A DNA stretch of 64,000 bases, from positions 186,001-250,000 of the forward strand of contig JAUNKV010000001.1 in the NCBI GenBank assembly GCA_030532575.1, written 5' to 3'. The stretch is from Propionibacteriaceae bacterium. Lineage in GTDB: Bacteria; Actinomycetota; Actinomycetes; Propionibacteriales; Propionibacteriaceae. A program made the translations under genes and the position numbers. This document shows, piece after piece, positions 36,460 to 44,037 of this stretch. The notes beneath the pieces were generated by a model. That model made no database searches. It saw only the letters and a program-made list of their open reading frames with translations, and was not told the DNA's origin. Every line of letters begins with the position of its first letter. Position 1 is the first letter of the stretch.

Positions 36460-37532
36460 ATGATGCCCTGAGCCCCTACACCGCTGTCCTGATCGCCTCC
36501 TACGGTGGCCCCCGGAAGTCGGAGGACGTGCTGCCCTTCATGCGCAACGCCACCGCTGGCAAGGGCATCCCGGACGAGCGCCTGATCGAGGTCTCCCAGC
36601 ACTACGAGCTGTTCGGGGGGCGTTCCCCCATCAACGAGCAGAACGAGGCGCTGCGCGATGCCCTGGCTGCTGAGCTGGAGCGGCGCGGTTGTGCCCGTGA
36701 GGTGGTGATCGGCAACCGCAACTGGACCCCTTTCTTCGCCGAAACCGTGGGCAGGCTGCGTGACAACGGGCACGAACGGGTCGTCGCCGTGGCGACTGCC
36801 GCCTATTCCTGCTACTCCGCATGCCGCCAGTACCGCGAGGACCTGGACCGGGCCATGACCGAGGTGCCTGGAATCCAACTGGAGAAGGTCGGCCCGTACT
36901 GGGCCACAGAGGGCTTCCTCAGCGCGAACACCGAGGCCCTGGTCGAAGCCGTTCGCACACTGTGCGGGCGCATCCAGGAGGACGACACGCTTCGGGTGCT
37001 CTTCGTCACACACTCCATCCCCACGGCCATGGAGGAGCTGTCCGCCGACGGTTCGCCCGCCAGGAGCTACGAGGCCCAGCACATCGCCGTCGCGACAGAA
37101 GTGGCACGCCGTGCCGGTGCGGAGCTCGGCATGGAACTCGACTGGGAGCTGACCTTCTGCTCCCGCTCCGGCTCCCCTCACGTCCCATGGTTGGAGCCCG
37201 ACATCTCCGACCGGTTGGGGGAACTGACCGGCGTCGACGCCGTGGTGGCCGCCCCGATCGGCTTCATCTCCGACCACATGGAGGTGGCCTTCGACCTCGA
37301 CACCGATGCCAGGGCGGCAGCGGCCGAGGCTGGTATCCACTACATCCGGGCCGCCACCGTCGGCACCCATCCCGCCTTCGTCGCGGCCCTGGCGGACCTC
37401 CTGCTGGAGCAGGCGGCCGTCACGCGAGGCGAACTTGATCGCCCCGCGCATCCGTGTCTCGCTTCCGAGACGCCCTGCTGTCAGATCCGACCCCGGAAGG
37501 ACCACCATGTCTCACCCTCACCACAGCGTTGA
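36456..37532 (+). CDS. hemH: Coproporphyrin ferrochelatase
   Basis: Inserts iron into coproporphyrin III (CpfC). 358 residues: AVLIASYGGPRKSEDV, YELFGGRSPINEQN, VFVTHSIPTAME with the metal-site His, and CSRSGSPHVPWLEPDI. The C-terminus contains PCLASETPCCQI after the conserved core; with CYSACRQ earlier this may supply [2Fe-2S] cluster ligands, as known in actinobacterial ferrochelatases. The last 26 bp overlap the hemQ start, an unusually long overlap. Confidence 0.95.
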   Translation: MNDALSPYTAVLIASYGGPRKSEDVLPFMRNATAGKGIPDERLIEVSQHYELFGGRSPINEQNEALRDALAAELERRGCAREVVIGNRNWTPFFAETVGRLRDNGHERVVAVATAAYSCYSACRQYREDLDRAMTEVPGIQLEKVGPYWATEGFLSANTEALVEAVRTLCGRIQEDDTLRVLFVTHSIPTAMEELSADGSPARSYEAQHIAVATEVARRAGAELGMELDWELTFCSRSGSPHVPWLEPDISDRLGELTGVDAVVAAPIGFISDHMEVAFDLDTDARAAAAEAGIHYIRAATVGTHPAFVAALADLLLEQAAVTRGELDRPAHPCLASETPCCQIRPRKDHHVSPSPQR

Positions 37533-38217
37533 CCCGCGCGACACGCCCATTCCGGCGGAGGAGGTCAACGCCAGCGCCCACTACGTCATGTACTCGGTGT
37601 TCCAGACCATCGCCCCCGTCAGCCCCGAGGCCGTCGCCGCGGCCGAGGAGGCCCTGGCGGGAACGGGGGTCACGGTGCGTGGCTTCTACGACATCGGGGG
37701 CTTCCGCGCTGACGCCGACCTGATGATGTGGACCATCAGCGACGACCCCCAGGCCCTCCAGGCCGCCTACCACGCCATGCGGAACTCCTCCTTGGGGGTG
37801 TCGCTGGAGCCGGTGTGGTCCTGCATCGGGGTGCACCGCCCGGCGGAGTTCAACCGTGGCCACACCCCGGCCTGCTTCTCCGGCATCGCGCCGCGGCCGT
37901 GGCTGTGCGTCTATCCCTTCGTACGCAGCTACGACTGGTACAACATCGACGATGCCCACCGCTCGAAGATGCTCTCGGAGCACGGGAAGATGGGGCGTGA
38001 ATACCCCGACGTGCTGGGCTCGACCACCTCGGCCTTCGCCCTGAACGACTACGAGTGGCTGCTGGCCTTCGAGGCCGACGAGCTGCACCGTCTCACCGAT
38101 GCGATGCGCTACCAGCGCGGGGCCGAGGCCAGGCTGCACGTCCGTGAGGAGACCCCCTTCTTCACGGGCCCTCGGGTGAGCCTGGCCGAGTGGGCCGCAC
38201 GTCAGCCTGCCGCCTGA
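37507..38217 (+). CDS. hemQ: Coproheme decarboxylase HemQ (ChdC)
   Basis: Converts coproheme to haem b with peroxide. 236 residues of the chlorite-dismutase-like fold: YVMYSVFQTIAP, FYDIGGFRADADLMMWT, YDWYNIDDAHRSKML and EYPDVLGSTTSAFALNDYEW. ATG at 37507 lies inside the hemH 3' end. This gene shows that the window uses the coproporphyrin-dependent route (hemY-hemH-hemQ). Its 3' end overlaps the convergent HemCD-like paralogue by 16 bp. Confidence 0.95.
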   Translation: MSHPHHSVDPRDTPIPAEEVNASAHYVMYSVFQTIAPVSPEAVAAAEEALAGTGVTVRGFYDIGGFRADADLMMWTISDDPQALQAAYHAMRNSSLGVSLEPVWSCIGVHRPAEFNRGHTPACFSGIAPRPWLCVYPFVRSYDWYNIDDAHRSKMLSEHGKMGREYPDVLGSTTSAFALNDYEWLLAFEADELHRLTDAMRYQRGAEARLHVREETPFFTGPRVSLAEWAARQPAA

Positions 38218-39824
38218 CCCTCCTCGATGACCTGCTTCAGCAGGGCGTGAACCGCATCCGGCGAGTAGTCATCGGAGTATCCGGCGATCGGGACCCCCGC
38301 GCGTTCCAGCACCAGGCGCGCGGAGTCCCCGATGGCGAACACCAGCACGTTCGGGTTCCAGCCGAGCAGTCGCCCGGTGGCGATGGCGTTGGAGCCGGAG
38401 GTGACGATCACGGCATCGAAGGCTCCCTGGTTCCACTGGTCGAGGATGCCCTGGGGGGCCTCGTCGTTGACCTGCATCGTGTAGATGGGGATGAGTTGGG
38501 TGTTCCACCCCTTGGCCTGCAGCGCTGAGATGAAGCTCGGGGCCAGCAGGGCCGATCCGGGCACCAGCACCGTGCCCTCACCGTCGGGCCAGATCTCCAG
38601 CAGGGCACGCACCCCGGCGCCGCTGTCCGGGACGAGGTCCACCTCGTAGCCCATGCCACGCAGGGCATCGGCGGTTCCGGCCCCAACCGCCGCGATCTTC
38701 ACCCCCTTGGGCAGGGTCCAGCCCAGGTCCCGGATGCTCTCTGCCGCCCGCACGGAGGTGAAGGCCAGCCAGTCCGCCCCGTCCAGGGTGGAGGAGACAT
38801 CCAGCACCTCGCGGTGCTGCAGGGCCACGGCGGTGACGTGGAGCCCGAACTCCCTCAGCCCACGGACCAGGCGGCCCTCCTCGCGAGGCACCAGGATGCC
38901 CGCTCGGGCCAGCTCGGTCACCCGCTGCCGCGGCTGATCCTCGGTCTCCTCCTGGTTCGGGCGCGGCGGCCGTCCCAGGTCCTCCGCACCCTTGAAGCGC
39001 AGGTACGCGGCGGCCTTGCGGGCGGTGCGGACCGCGTGCAGCTCGGAGGTCGGCATACCCATCTGCACCGTCAACCCCTTGGAGCCGTCCCCGGGCAGGG
39101 CCGCCACCAGCAGCGACAACACCCCGGCTCGGTGGGCACGGGCAGCCACGGCCACCGAGTCCGCCACGTTGAGAGCGGCGACGGCGGCCCGCTCGGCCAT
39201 CACGCACACCCGGGTGTCGGCGTGGTCCAGCACGGCGAGCGCCTCGACCAGCTGGGTGTCCTCGCTGCGGCACTCCAGCCCGATGGCCCCGAGCCCGGCG
39301 GCGGGCAGGGTCGATAGGTACTCGGTGACCTCGTCGAGCCGCCCCACGGCCTCGAAGTCGGCCGCCCCCGCCACGACGGCGGCGATCTCCCCCGCCTTCA
39401 CCTTGTCCAGGAATTCGAGCAGCTGGCCGGTGGTGCGCTCGACGAACTTCAGCCCCGGGTTCAGGGCCAGCAGCTGGGCGCGGCGCAGGTTGGAGCGGGT
39501 GGCCACCACGGAACCCTCGGGCAGGTTCGCCAACGTGGTGCCGTCGCGGGTCACCAGCGCATCGCGGTGGTCGCCGCGCCGGAGCACGGCCGCGAAGGTC
39601 AGCCCCGGCATCGGCTGCTGCGGGATGCGGTGCATCCGGTGCACCACCAGGTCGAAGTCGCCCCGCATCAGGCCGAGCCGCAGCGCGCCGATGGTCTCGG
39701 CGTCGCCTGCTGCGGGGATTCGGATGATGTCCACATCGTGTCCGAGTCCCCGCAGCTGTTCAGCGACGACCTCGCTGCGGGCCACATCGACAATCGAGTT
39801 CTTGGTTCCCAGTCTGATCTTCAC
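38202..39824 (-). CDS. HemC-HemD-like fusion with degenerate HemC domain
   Basis: 540-residue relative of the fusion at 31305-32912 with the same order of domains. The HemC half begins RLGTKNSIVDVARSEVVAEQ, but the HSLKDLP motif is replaced by HRMHRIP (~residue 61), and the GGGC cofactor-Cys segment by NVADSVAVAARAHR (~220). These losses predict no hydroxymethylbilane synthase activity. The HemD half (LVPREEGRLVRGL, VPIYTMQVN-like, VIVTSGSNAIATGRLLG) is well conserved. The frame is intact, so it may be a regulator, scaffold or dedicated uroporphyrinogen-III synthase. Convergent with hemQ. Confidence 0.85.
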   Translation of the reverse strand: MKIRLGTKNSIVDVARSEVVAEQLRGLGHDVDIIRIPAAGDAETIGALRLGLMRGDFDLVVHRMHRIPQQPMPGLTFAAVLRRGDHRDALVTRDGTTLANLPEGSVVATRSNLRRAQLLALNPGLKFVERTTGQLLEFLDKVKAGEIAAVVAGAADFEAVGRLDEVTEYLSTLPAAGLGAIGLECRSEDTQLVEALAVLDHADTRVCVMAERAAVAALNVADSVAVAARAHRAGVLSLLVAALPGDGSKGLTVQMGMPTSELHAVRTARKAAAYLRFKGAEDLGRPPRPNQEETEDQPRQRVTELARAGILVPREEGRLVRGLREFGLHVTAVALQHREVLDVSSTLDGADWLAFTSVRAAESIRDLGWTLPKGVKIAAVGAGTADALRGMGYEVDLVPDSGAGVRALLEIWPDGEGTVLVPGSALLAPSFISALQAKGWNTQLIPIYTMQVNDEAPQGILDQWNQGAFDAVIVTSGSNAIATGRLLGWNPNVLVFAIGDSARLVLERAGVPIAGYSDDYSPDAVHALLKQVIEEGQAAG

Positions 39825-39891
39825 TCGTCCTCCACGGTCCTGGCCTGGTCATCTGGCTACACCCTAGCGTCAGGACCAGAGGTGAGGCCGA

Positions 39892-41427
39892 TCAGTCGAG
39901 AATCCAGCTCGGCAGACCGATCATGTAGGAGTTGATCTCGCCACCGTCGTAGTTGGCGGCCACCATGATGCGGCTCAGGTCCTTCGATGCCGTGGCCTGG
40001 GGCTCTAGGAAGTACTCCTTCTTCTCGGGGTCGGTCGGCCAGGTGCTGCGGATGTGGGCCACGTTGAGCACCCGTCCGCCGGGCTTGAGCTCCAGCAGCC
40101 AGACCTTGCGATACTCGGCACGCAGCTGCTTGACCTCAACGATCTGGTCCTTCTCCACACGGTGTTCACCGTAGGTGGAGATCACGGCCCAGCCGGGGCG
40201 GTCGAAGCACTGGGCGCTGATGTGGCAGGCGTACGCCTCGCTGTCCGGGGGATAGAGCGTGTGCAGCTCGTGATCCTCCCCCGTCTCCAGGTCGATGGTG
40301 ATGATGCTGCCCTTCTTGTAGGAGGCAGCGACGAAGAGGTCGTGGCCATTGGCCCCGATGGCCAGGTCCGAGTGCTCCGAGGTGGGGATCAGCTCCCGGG
40401 AGGTGGAGAAGTCCACAGGGTAGGCGACCGTCGCCCCTCGCTTGTTCTCCTTGGTCCAGGGCCAGGACACGACGGCGTAGCGTCCACTGGGGCTGGTGCT
40501 GACATGGTCCGGCGTGAAGTGCGGGAAGGGGAACTTCGAGGCATCGAGGGTGCCGAGGATGGTTCCGGCGCTGAGATCCACGGTGACGATGCCGTGGCAG
40601 GTCGTATCCCCGGTGGCCTCGTCGTAGGTGGTGGCCATGACGGTCAGGATGCGGCCATCGGCGCTGCGGGTACCCTCGCCTTTGGTCCAGAAGGAAGTGG
40701 CCTTGGGCCAGGGGGTCTTGCCGGTGAAGTCGAAGACCACCTTGCCGTCCTGGTCCCACCACTGCATCCCACCGTCGCGCCCGGTGTGGATGTATCGGGT
40801 GGGGTCCTTCGGGTCCCACAGCGGCTCGCAGTTCCCGGCCAAGCGGGGCAGCACCTGGAGCTTCTCGAAGGTGTTGGCGTCGTGCAGGCTCCAGTAGCCG
40901 TTCTCCGCCTCAGCCATGAATCGGGTGTTGTCCGCGTTGAAGGCCTGCCCACGCGAGTAGTGGTGCCGCAGGCGCCTCCCAGTACCGGAATCAACGACTG
41001 TGGCCCGGTGGAGCCGGGTGCCGTAGACCGGGTCGATCACTGCATCGTCCAGCCCCTTCGACAGCTCAGGCCTGGGCATCGCGGGGATGGGGTCCGCCGA
41101 CAGTGGCGTGAGCTTGAAGGACTTGTCGTAGTAGGCGTCGAACGGGTTGCCGGTCGCGGCGGCGCTGGGCGACGGCGTGGGCTCCGGAGCGACGGTCTCG
41201 GCCGGGCTCGGCGTCGGGGTGGCGCTGGGGGTCGGGCTCGGGGTCGGGGTGGGGGACGCACTGGGCGTCGGGGTGGCCGAGGCCGCGGCGCTGGAGGCCG
41301 CAGCCGCCGAGGGGCTGGGGCTCGGCGTGGCACTCTGCGGCGGAACGGGGGTGGGGGGAACCGGTCGGCAGGCGGCCAGACCGGAGAGCGCTCCCACGAC
41401 AACGAATTTCCGACGGGGCAATTGCAT
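39892..41427 (-). CDS. Lipoprotein with beta-propeller-like domain, unknown function
   Basis: 511 residues. N-terminus QLPRRKFVVVGALSGLAAC combines a twin Arg with a lipobox-like AAC, so it could be Tat-exported and lipidated. A Pro/Ser/Thr-rich spacer (about residues 30-95, many PTPSPTPSA repeats) leads to a beta-rich domain with repeated W/D motifs (YWSLHDANTFEKL; TRYIHTGRDGGMQWWDQDGK; SPSGRYAVVSWPW) that recalls WD/TolB or oligogalacturonate-lyase-like propellers. ATG at 41427 has AAGGAGG six bases upstream. A long regulatory region with 17-bp direct repeats lies before it. Confidence 0.72.
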   Translation of the reverse strand: MQLPRRKFVVVGALSGLAACRPVPPTPVPPQSATPSPSPSAAAASSAAASATPTPSASPTPTPSPTPSATPTPSPAETVAPEPTPSPSAAATGNPFDAYYDKSFKLTPLSADPIPAMPRPELSKGLDDAVIDPVYGTRLHRATVVDSGTGRRLRHHYSRGQAFNADNTRFMAEAENGYWSLHDANTFEKLQVLPRLAGNCEPLWDPKDPTRYIHTGRDGGMQWWDQDGKVVFDFTGKTPWPKATSFWTKGEGTRSADGRILTVMATTYDEATGDTTCHGIVTVDLSAGTILGTLDASKFPFPHFTPDHVSTSPSGRYAVVSWPWTKENKRGATVAYPVDFSTSRELIPTSEHSDLAIGANGHDLFVAASYKKGSIITIDLETGEDHELHTLYPPDSEAYACHISAQCFDRPGWAVISTYGEHRVEKDQIVEVKQLRAEYRKVWLLELKPGGRVLNVAHIRSTWPTDPEKKEYFLEPQATASKDLSRIMVAANYDGGEINSYMIGLPSWILD

Positions 41428-41459
41428 GATGATCCTCCTTGTTCTCGTGAATCTACTCA

Positions 41460-41476
41460 CACGGAAACCTTCATGA
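41460..41476 (-). repeat. Direct repeat a in lipoprotein/MFS intergenic region
   Basis: CACGGAAACCTTCATGA; the second copy at 41529-41545 differs at two positions. 69 bp apart, both in the 234-bp gap between divergent genes. Confidence 0.5.
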
Positions 41477-41528
41477 AAAGGAGACTTCCGTCCTCTTTCC
41501 GTCCGATTCTCGGGTCAATTTCTCTCAT

Positions 41529-41545
41529 CACGGAAACTTTGATGA
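41529..41545 (-). repeat. Direct repeat b in lipoprotein/MFS intergenic region
   Basis: CACGGAAACTTTGATGA, 15 of 17 bases identical to copy a. The surrounding region is A/T-rich for this genome and also holds AAGAATTG twice (41561-41590 area), consistent with a binding site array. Confidence 0.5.
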
Positions 41546-41661
41546 TGCCTTGACGAAGAATTGACACGACCCTGATCAAGAATTGGCAAGATCAATTCCC
41601 AGTCATCTATTTGATCGCCTGCTGACTTGAAAGCCCCTCGGGTAGCGGGTTCACTGAAGGG

Positions 41662-42879
41662 GTGAACCATCGCCTGACGCTGCCGGCCTTCCTCGTGGCC
41701 AACGCCGCTTCGCTGTTCGGCAACGCCGCCATCGCCGTCGTGCTGCCCTGGCTGGTGTTGGAGCGCACCGGGGACCCGGCGCTCGCCGGTCTCGTCGCTG
41801 CCGCCTCTGCCCTCCCCGGGGCCTTCGCCGCCTTCGTCGGCGGCTGGCTGATCGACCGGGTGGGGCGCCGTCGCATGGCCGTGCTCTCCGACCTCGGATC
41901 AGCCTTCTCCGTGGCCGCACTGGCCGTCGTCGATCACTTCTTCGGCCTCAACCTGGTCTGGTTCATCGTGCTCGGCGTCCTGGGTGCCCTGTTCGACGTA
42001 CCGGGCATGACCGCCCGCAACACCCTGCTGCAGAACGTCTCCTCGACCTCCGGGGTGAGCCTGGAGAGGATCAGCAGTCTCCAGGGGGCCGTCTTCGGGA
42101 TCTCCTTCCTCATCGGTCCGGCCGTTGCAGGTTGGCTGCTGGCCTTCCTCCCCTCCATCCAGGTGGTGTGGATCACGGCGGCCTGTTCCTTCGTGGCTGC
42201 CGTGGCCATCCAGGTGATGCCCCTGCTGCCCCAACCGACCAGCCCCGATCAGGACAGCTCCCTGCTGGCCGGGTTCCGTTTCGTGCGTTCCTCCAGGCCG
42301 CTGACGGTGCTGCTGGTGGTGGAGGCCGGGGCGGGCATCCTCGTCGCCCCGATGCTCGCCATCGTGCTGCCCGCTCATTTCGAGCGGATCGACGCCCCCG
42401 GTCTGCTCGGCACCTGCCTTTCCCTCTACGCCTTGGGAACCGTGATCGGCTCCCTGGTCTTCGGCTGGGGTTTCGCGAAACGGCACTGGTGGGCCTGGGC
42501 CACCTGCCAGGTCGCCTACGTCGTCTTCGCCCTGCTCTTCGCCCCACTGGGAGTCTTCTGGATCATGGCTGTGGCCATGCTGGTCGCCGGAATCGGCTCG
42601 GGTCTGCTGCACCCGGTGGCGAACGTGCTGATGACCACCTCCGTCCCCGATGCCCTGCGCGGCCGGGTGTTCTCCGTGTTCTCGATGCTGAGCAATGTCG
42701 CAGCCCCGGCGGGGCTCGGCCTGCTGACGGTCGTCGTCGGCACCGCCGGACTGGGCGCGAGCGCCTGGGTGCTGGCCATCGGCTGGGTGGGGTTGAGCAT
42801 CTACGCCCTCCTCGCCCCCGGGATGCGCGACCATCTGAGCACCCCCAGCCAGAACACAGATGAGGCAACGCTAACCTAA
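41662..42879 (+). CDS. MFS transporter
   Basis: 405 residues, about twelve membrane helices: LPAFLVANAASLFGNAAIAV, GGWLIDRVGRRRMAVLSD (MFS motif after helix 2), and a central loop SSLLAGFRFVRSSRPL. Resembles MFS drug or enterobactin-type exporters (MFS_3), substrate unknown. GTG at 41662 has GAAGG only one base away, poor for a ribosome binding site, so this start is uncertain or the mRNA is leaderless. Its last bases overlap the iron box of the methyltransferase operon. Confidence 0.85.
   Translation: MNHRLTLPAFLVANAASLFGNAAIAVVLPWLVLERTGDPALAGLVAAASALPGAFAAFVGGWLIDRVGRRRMAVLSDLGSAFSVAALAVVDHFFGLNLVWFIVLGVLGALFDVPGMTARNTLLQNVSSTSGVSLERISSLQGAVFGISFLIGPAVAGWLLAFLPSIQVVWITAACSFVAAVAIQVMPLLPQPTSPDQDSSLLAGFRFVRSSRPLTVLLVVEAGAGILVAPMLAIVLPAHFERIDAPGLLGTCLSLYALGTVIGSLVFGWGFAKRHWWAWATCQVAYVVFALLFAPLGVFWIMAVAMLVAGIGSGLLHPVANVLMTTSVPDALRGRVFSVFSMLSNVAAPAGLGLLTVVVGTAGLGASAWVLAIGWVGLSIYALLAPGMRDHLSTPSQNTDEATLT
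42861..42879 (+). promoter_or_regulatory. DtxR/IdeR-type iron box
   Basis: On the minus strand it reads TTAGGTTAGCGTTGCCTCA, 15 of 19 matches to the known consensus TTAGGTTAGSCTAACCTAA. It lies 4 bp before the methyltransferase ATG and over the MFS stop. Iron-loaded repressor here would block the methyltransferase/cupin operon. Confidence 0.65.
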
Positions 42880-42883
42880 GGGC

Positions 42884-43699
42884 ATGGACAAGGATTCACT
42901 TCCATTCTCTGAGCGTCCCGCCGAGAACGCTCCCGGCCACTGGGTGCTCGCCCGCGCAGGCAAGAAGGTGTTGCGCCCCGGTGGCCTCCACCTCACCCGT
43001 CAACTCCTGGAACGCTGCGCCCTCAAGGACAAGGACGTGGTGGAACTCGCCCCAGGGCTCGGTCGCACCGCACGCGAGATCGTCACAGCGCACCCCCGCT
43101 CCTACACCGGAGTGGATCGGGACGAGAAAGCAGCTGCTCGCGTGGCAGCCGTGGTCTCGGAGATCGGCGGCACCTGCCATCAGGGCGATGCCGCCGCAAC
43201 GGGCCTCGACTCGGAAACGGCCGATGTCGTCATCGCAGAGGCGATGCTGACGATGCAGAGCCCCCGGGCCAAGGCGGAGATCGTCACTGAGGCGGTGCGC
43301 GTGCTCAAGCCGGGAGGGGTCTACGCCATTCATGAGCTGGGCCTGGCCCCGGATGATCTCGACCCTGAGGTGGGCACCGAGATCTCCCGCGCCCTGGCCC
43401 GAGCCATCCATGTCAACGCACGCCCTCTGACCCTCGCCCAGTGGCGCTCCCTGCTCGAGGAGCACGGCTTGGTCGTCGAGTGGAGCGACACCGCACCGAT
43501 GGCGCTGCTGAAGATGCGGCGCAACCTGGCCGATGAAGGGCTGCCCGGGGTGTTGCGTATGATGTGGAACCTCATTCGTCAGCCCGACCTGAGAAGGCGC
43601 GTCCTCAGCATGAGAGCCACCTTCCGGCAGTACGAGAACCAGATGCGAGGGGTGGCCCTCGTCGCTCGCAAGCCCCTCACCCCACAGGAGAAAGCATGA
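42884..43699 (+). CDS. Class I SAM-dependent methyltransferase
   Basis: 271 residues. The SAM site is VVELAPGLGRTAREIV with acidic TGVDRDEKAAARV after it; LKPGGVYAIHELGLAP and a C-terminal helical substrate region follow. Substrate unknown; the C-terminus lacks a recognisable specific domain. Preceded immediately by an iron-box-like sequence, so it is likely induced in iron limitation. Its stop overlaps the cupin ATG by 4 bp. The pair may modify a small molecule or protein in iron homeostasis; this is inference. Confidence 0.86.
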   Translation: MDKDSLPFSERPAENAPGHWVLARAGKKVLRPGGLHLTRQLLERCALKDKDVVELAPGLGRTAREIVTAHPRSYTGVDRDEKAAARVAAVVSEIGGTCHQGDAAATGLDSETADVVIAEAMLTMQSPRAKAEIVTEAVRVLKPGGVYAIHELGLAPDDLDPEVGTEISRALARAIHVNARPLTLAQWRSLLEEHGLVVEWSDTAPMALLKMRRNLADEGLPGVLRMMWNLIRQPDLRRRVLSMRATFRQYENQMRGVALVARKPLTPQEKA

Positions 43700-44037
43700 C
43701 CGAGAACCTCACCCTGAGCGTCGTCAAGGACGTCGCCTCCCAGGTCCAGATCAATGAGTCGGCGACGGTGTCACGCACCGTGATGAAGGCCGAGCACTGC
43801 CGCGCCGTACTGTTCGCCTTCGACGAGGGCGAGAAGCTGAGCGAACACACCGCAGCCATGCCCGTCGCCCTGCAGACCCTGGAGGGCAGGCTCCTCATCG
43901 AGGCCGACGGGCAGAGCGTCGAGCTGGTGCCGGGTGATCTGATGCACTTCGGCACCCGCCTGCCCCATGCCGTGACAGCCCTGGAACCCAGCAAGCTGCT
44001 GCTGCTCATGCTGGACCCCCGCGAGTCCGCTTCCTGA
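43696..44037 (+). CDS. Cupin-domain protein
   Basis: 113 residues, a single small beta-barrel: AVLFAFDEGEKLSEHTAAMP and LEGRLLIEADGQSVELVPGDLMHFGTRLPHAV. The metal ligands are in the HTAAM and MHF/PHAV positions. Whether it is an enzyme or a sensor cannot be told. Coupled to the methyltransferase by ATGA overlap and so probably iron-regulated too. Its 3' end overlaps the convergent MMPL gene by 32 bp. Confidence 0.85.
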   Translation: MTENLTLSVVKDVASQVQINESATVSRTVMKAEHCRAVLFAFDEGEKLSEHTAAMPVALQTLEGRLLIEADGQSVELVPGDLMHFGTRLPHAVTALEPSKLLLLMLDPRESAS

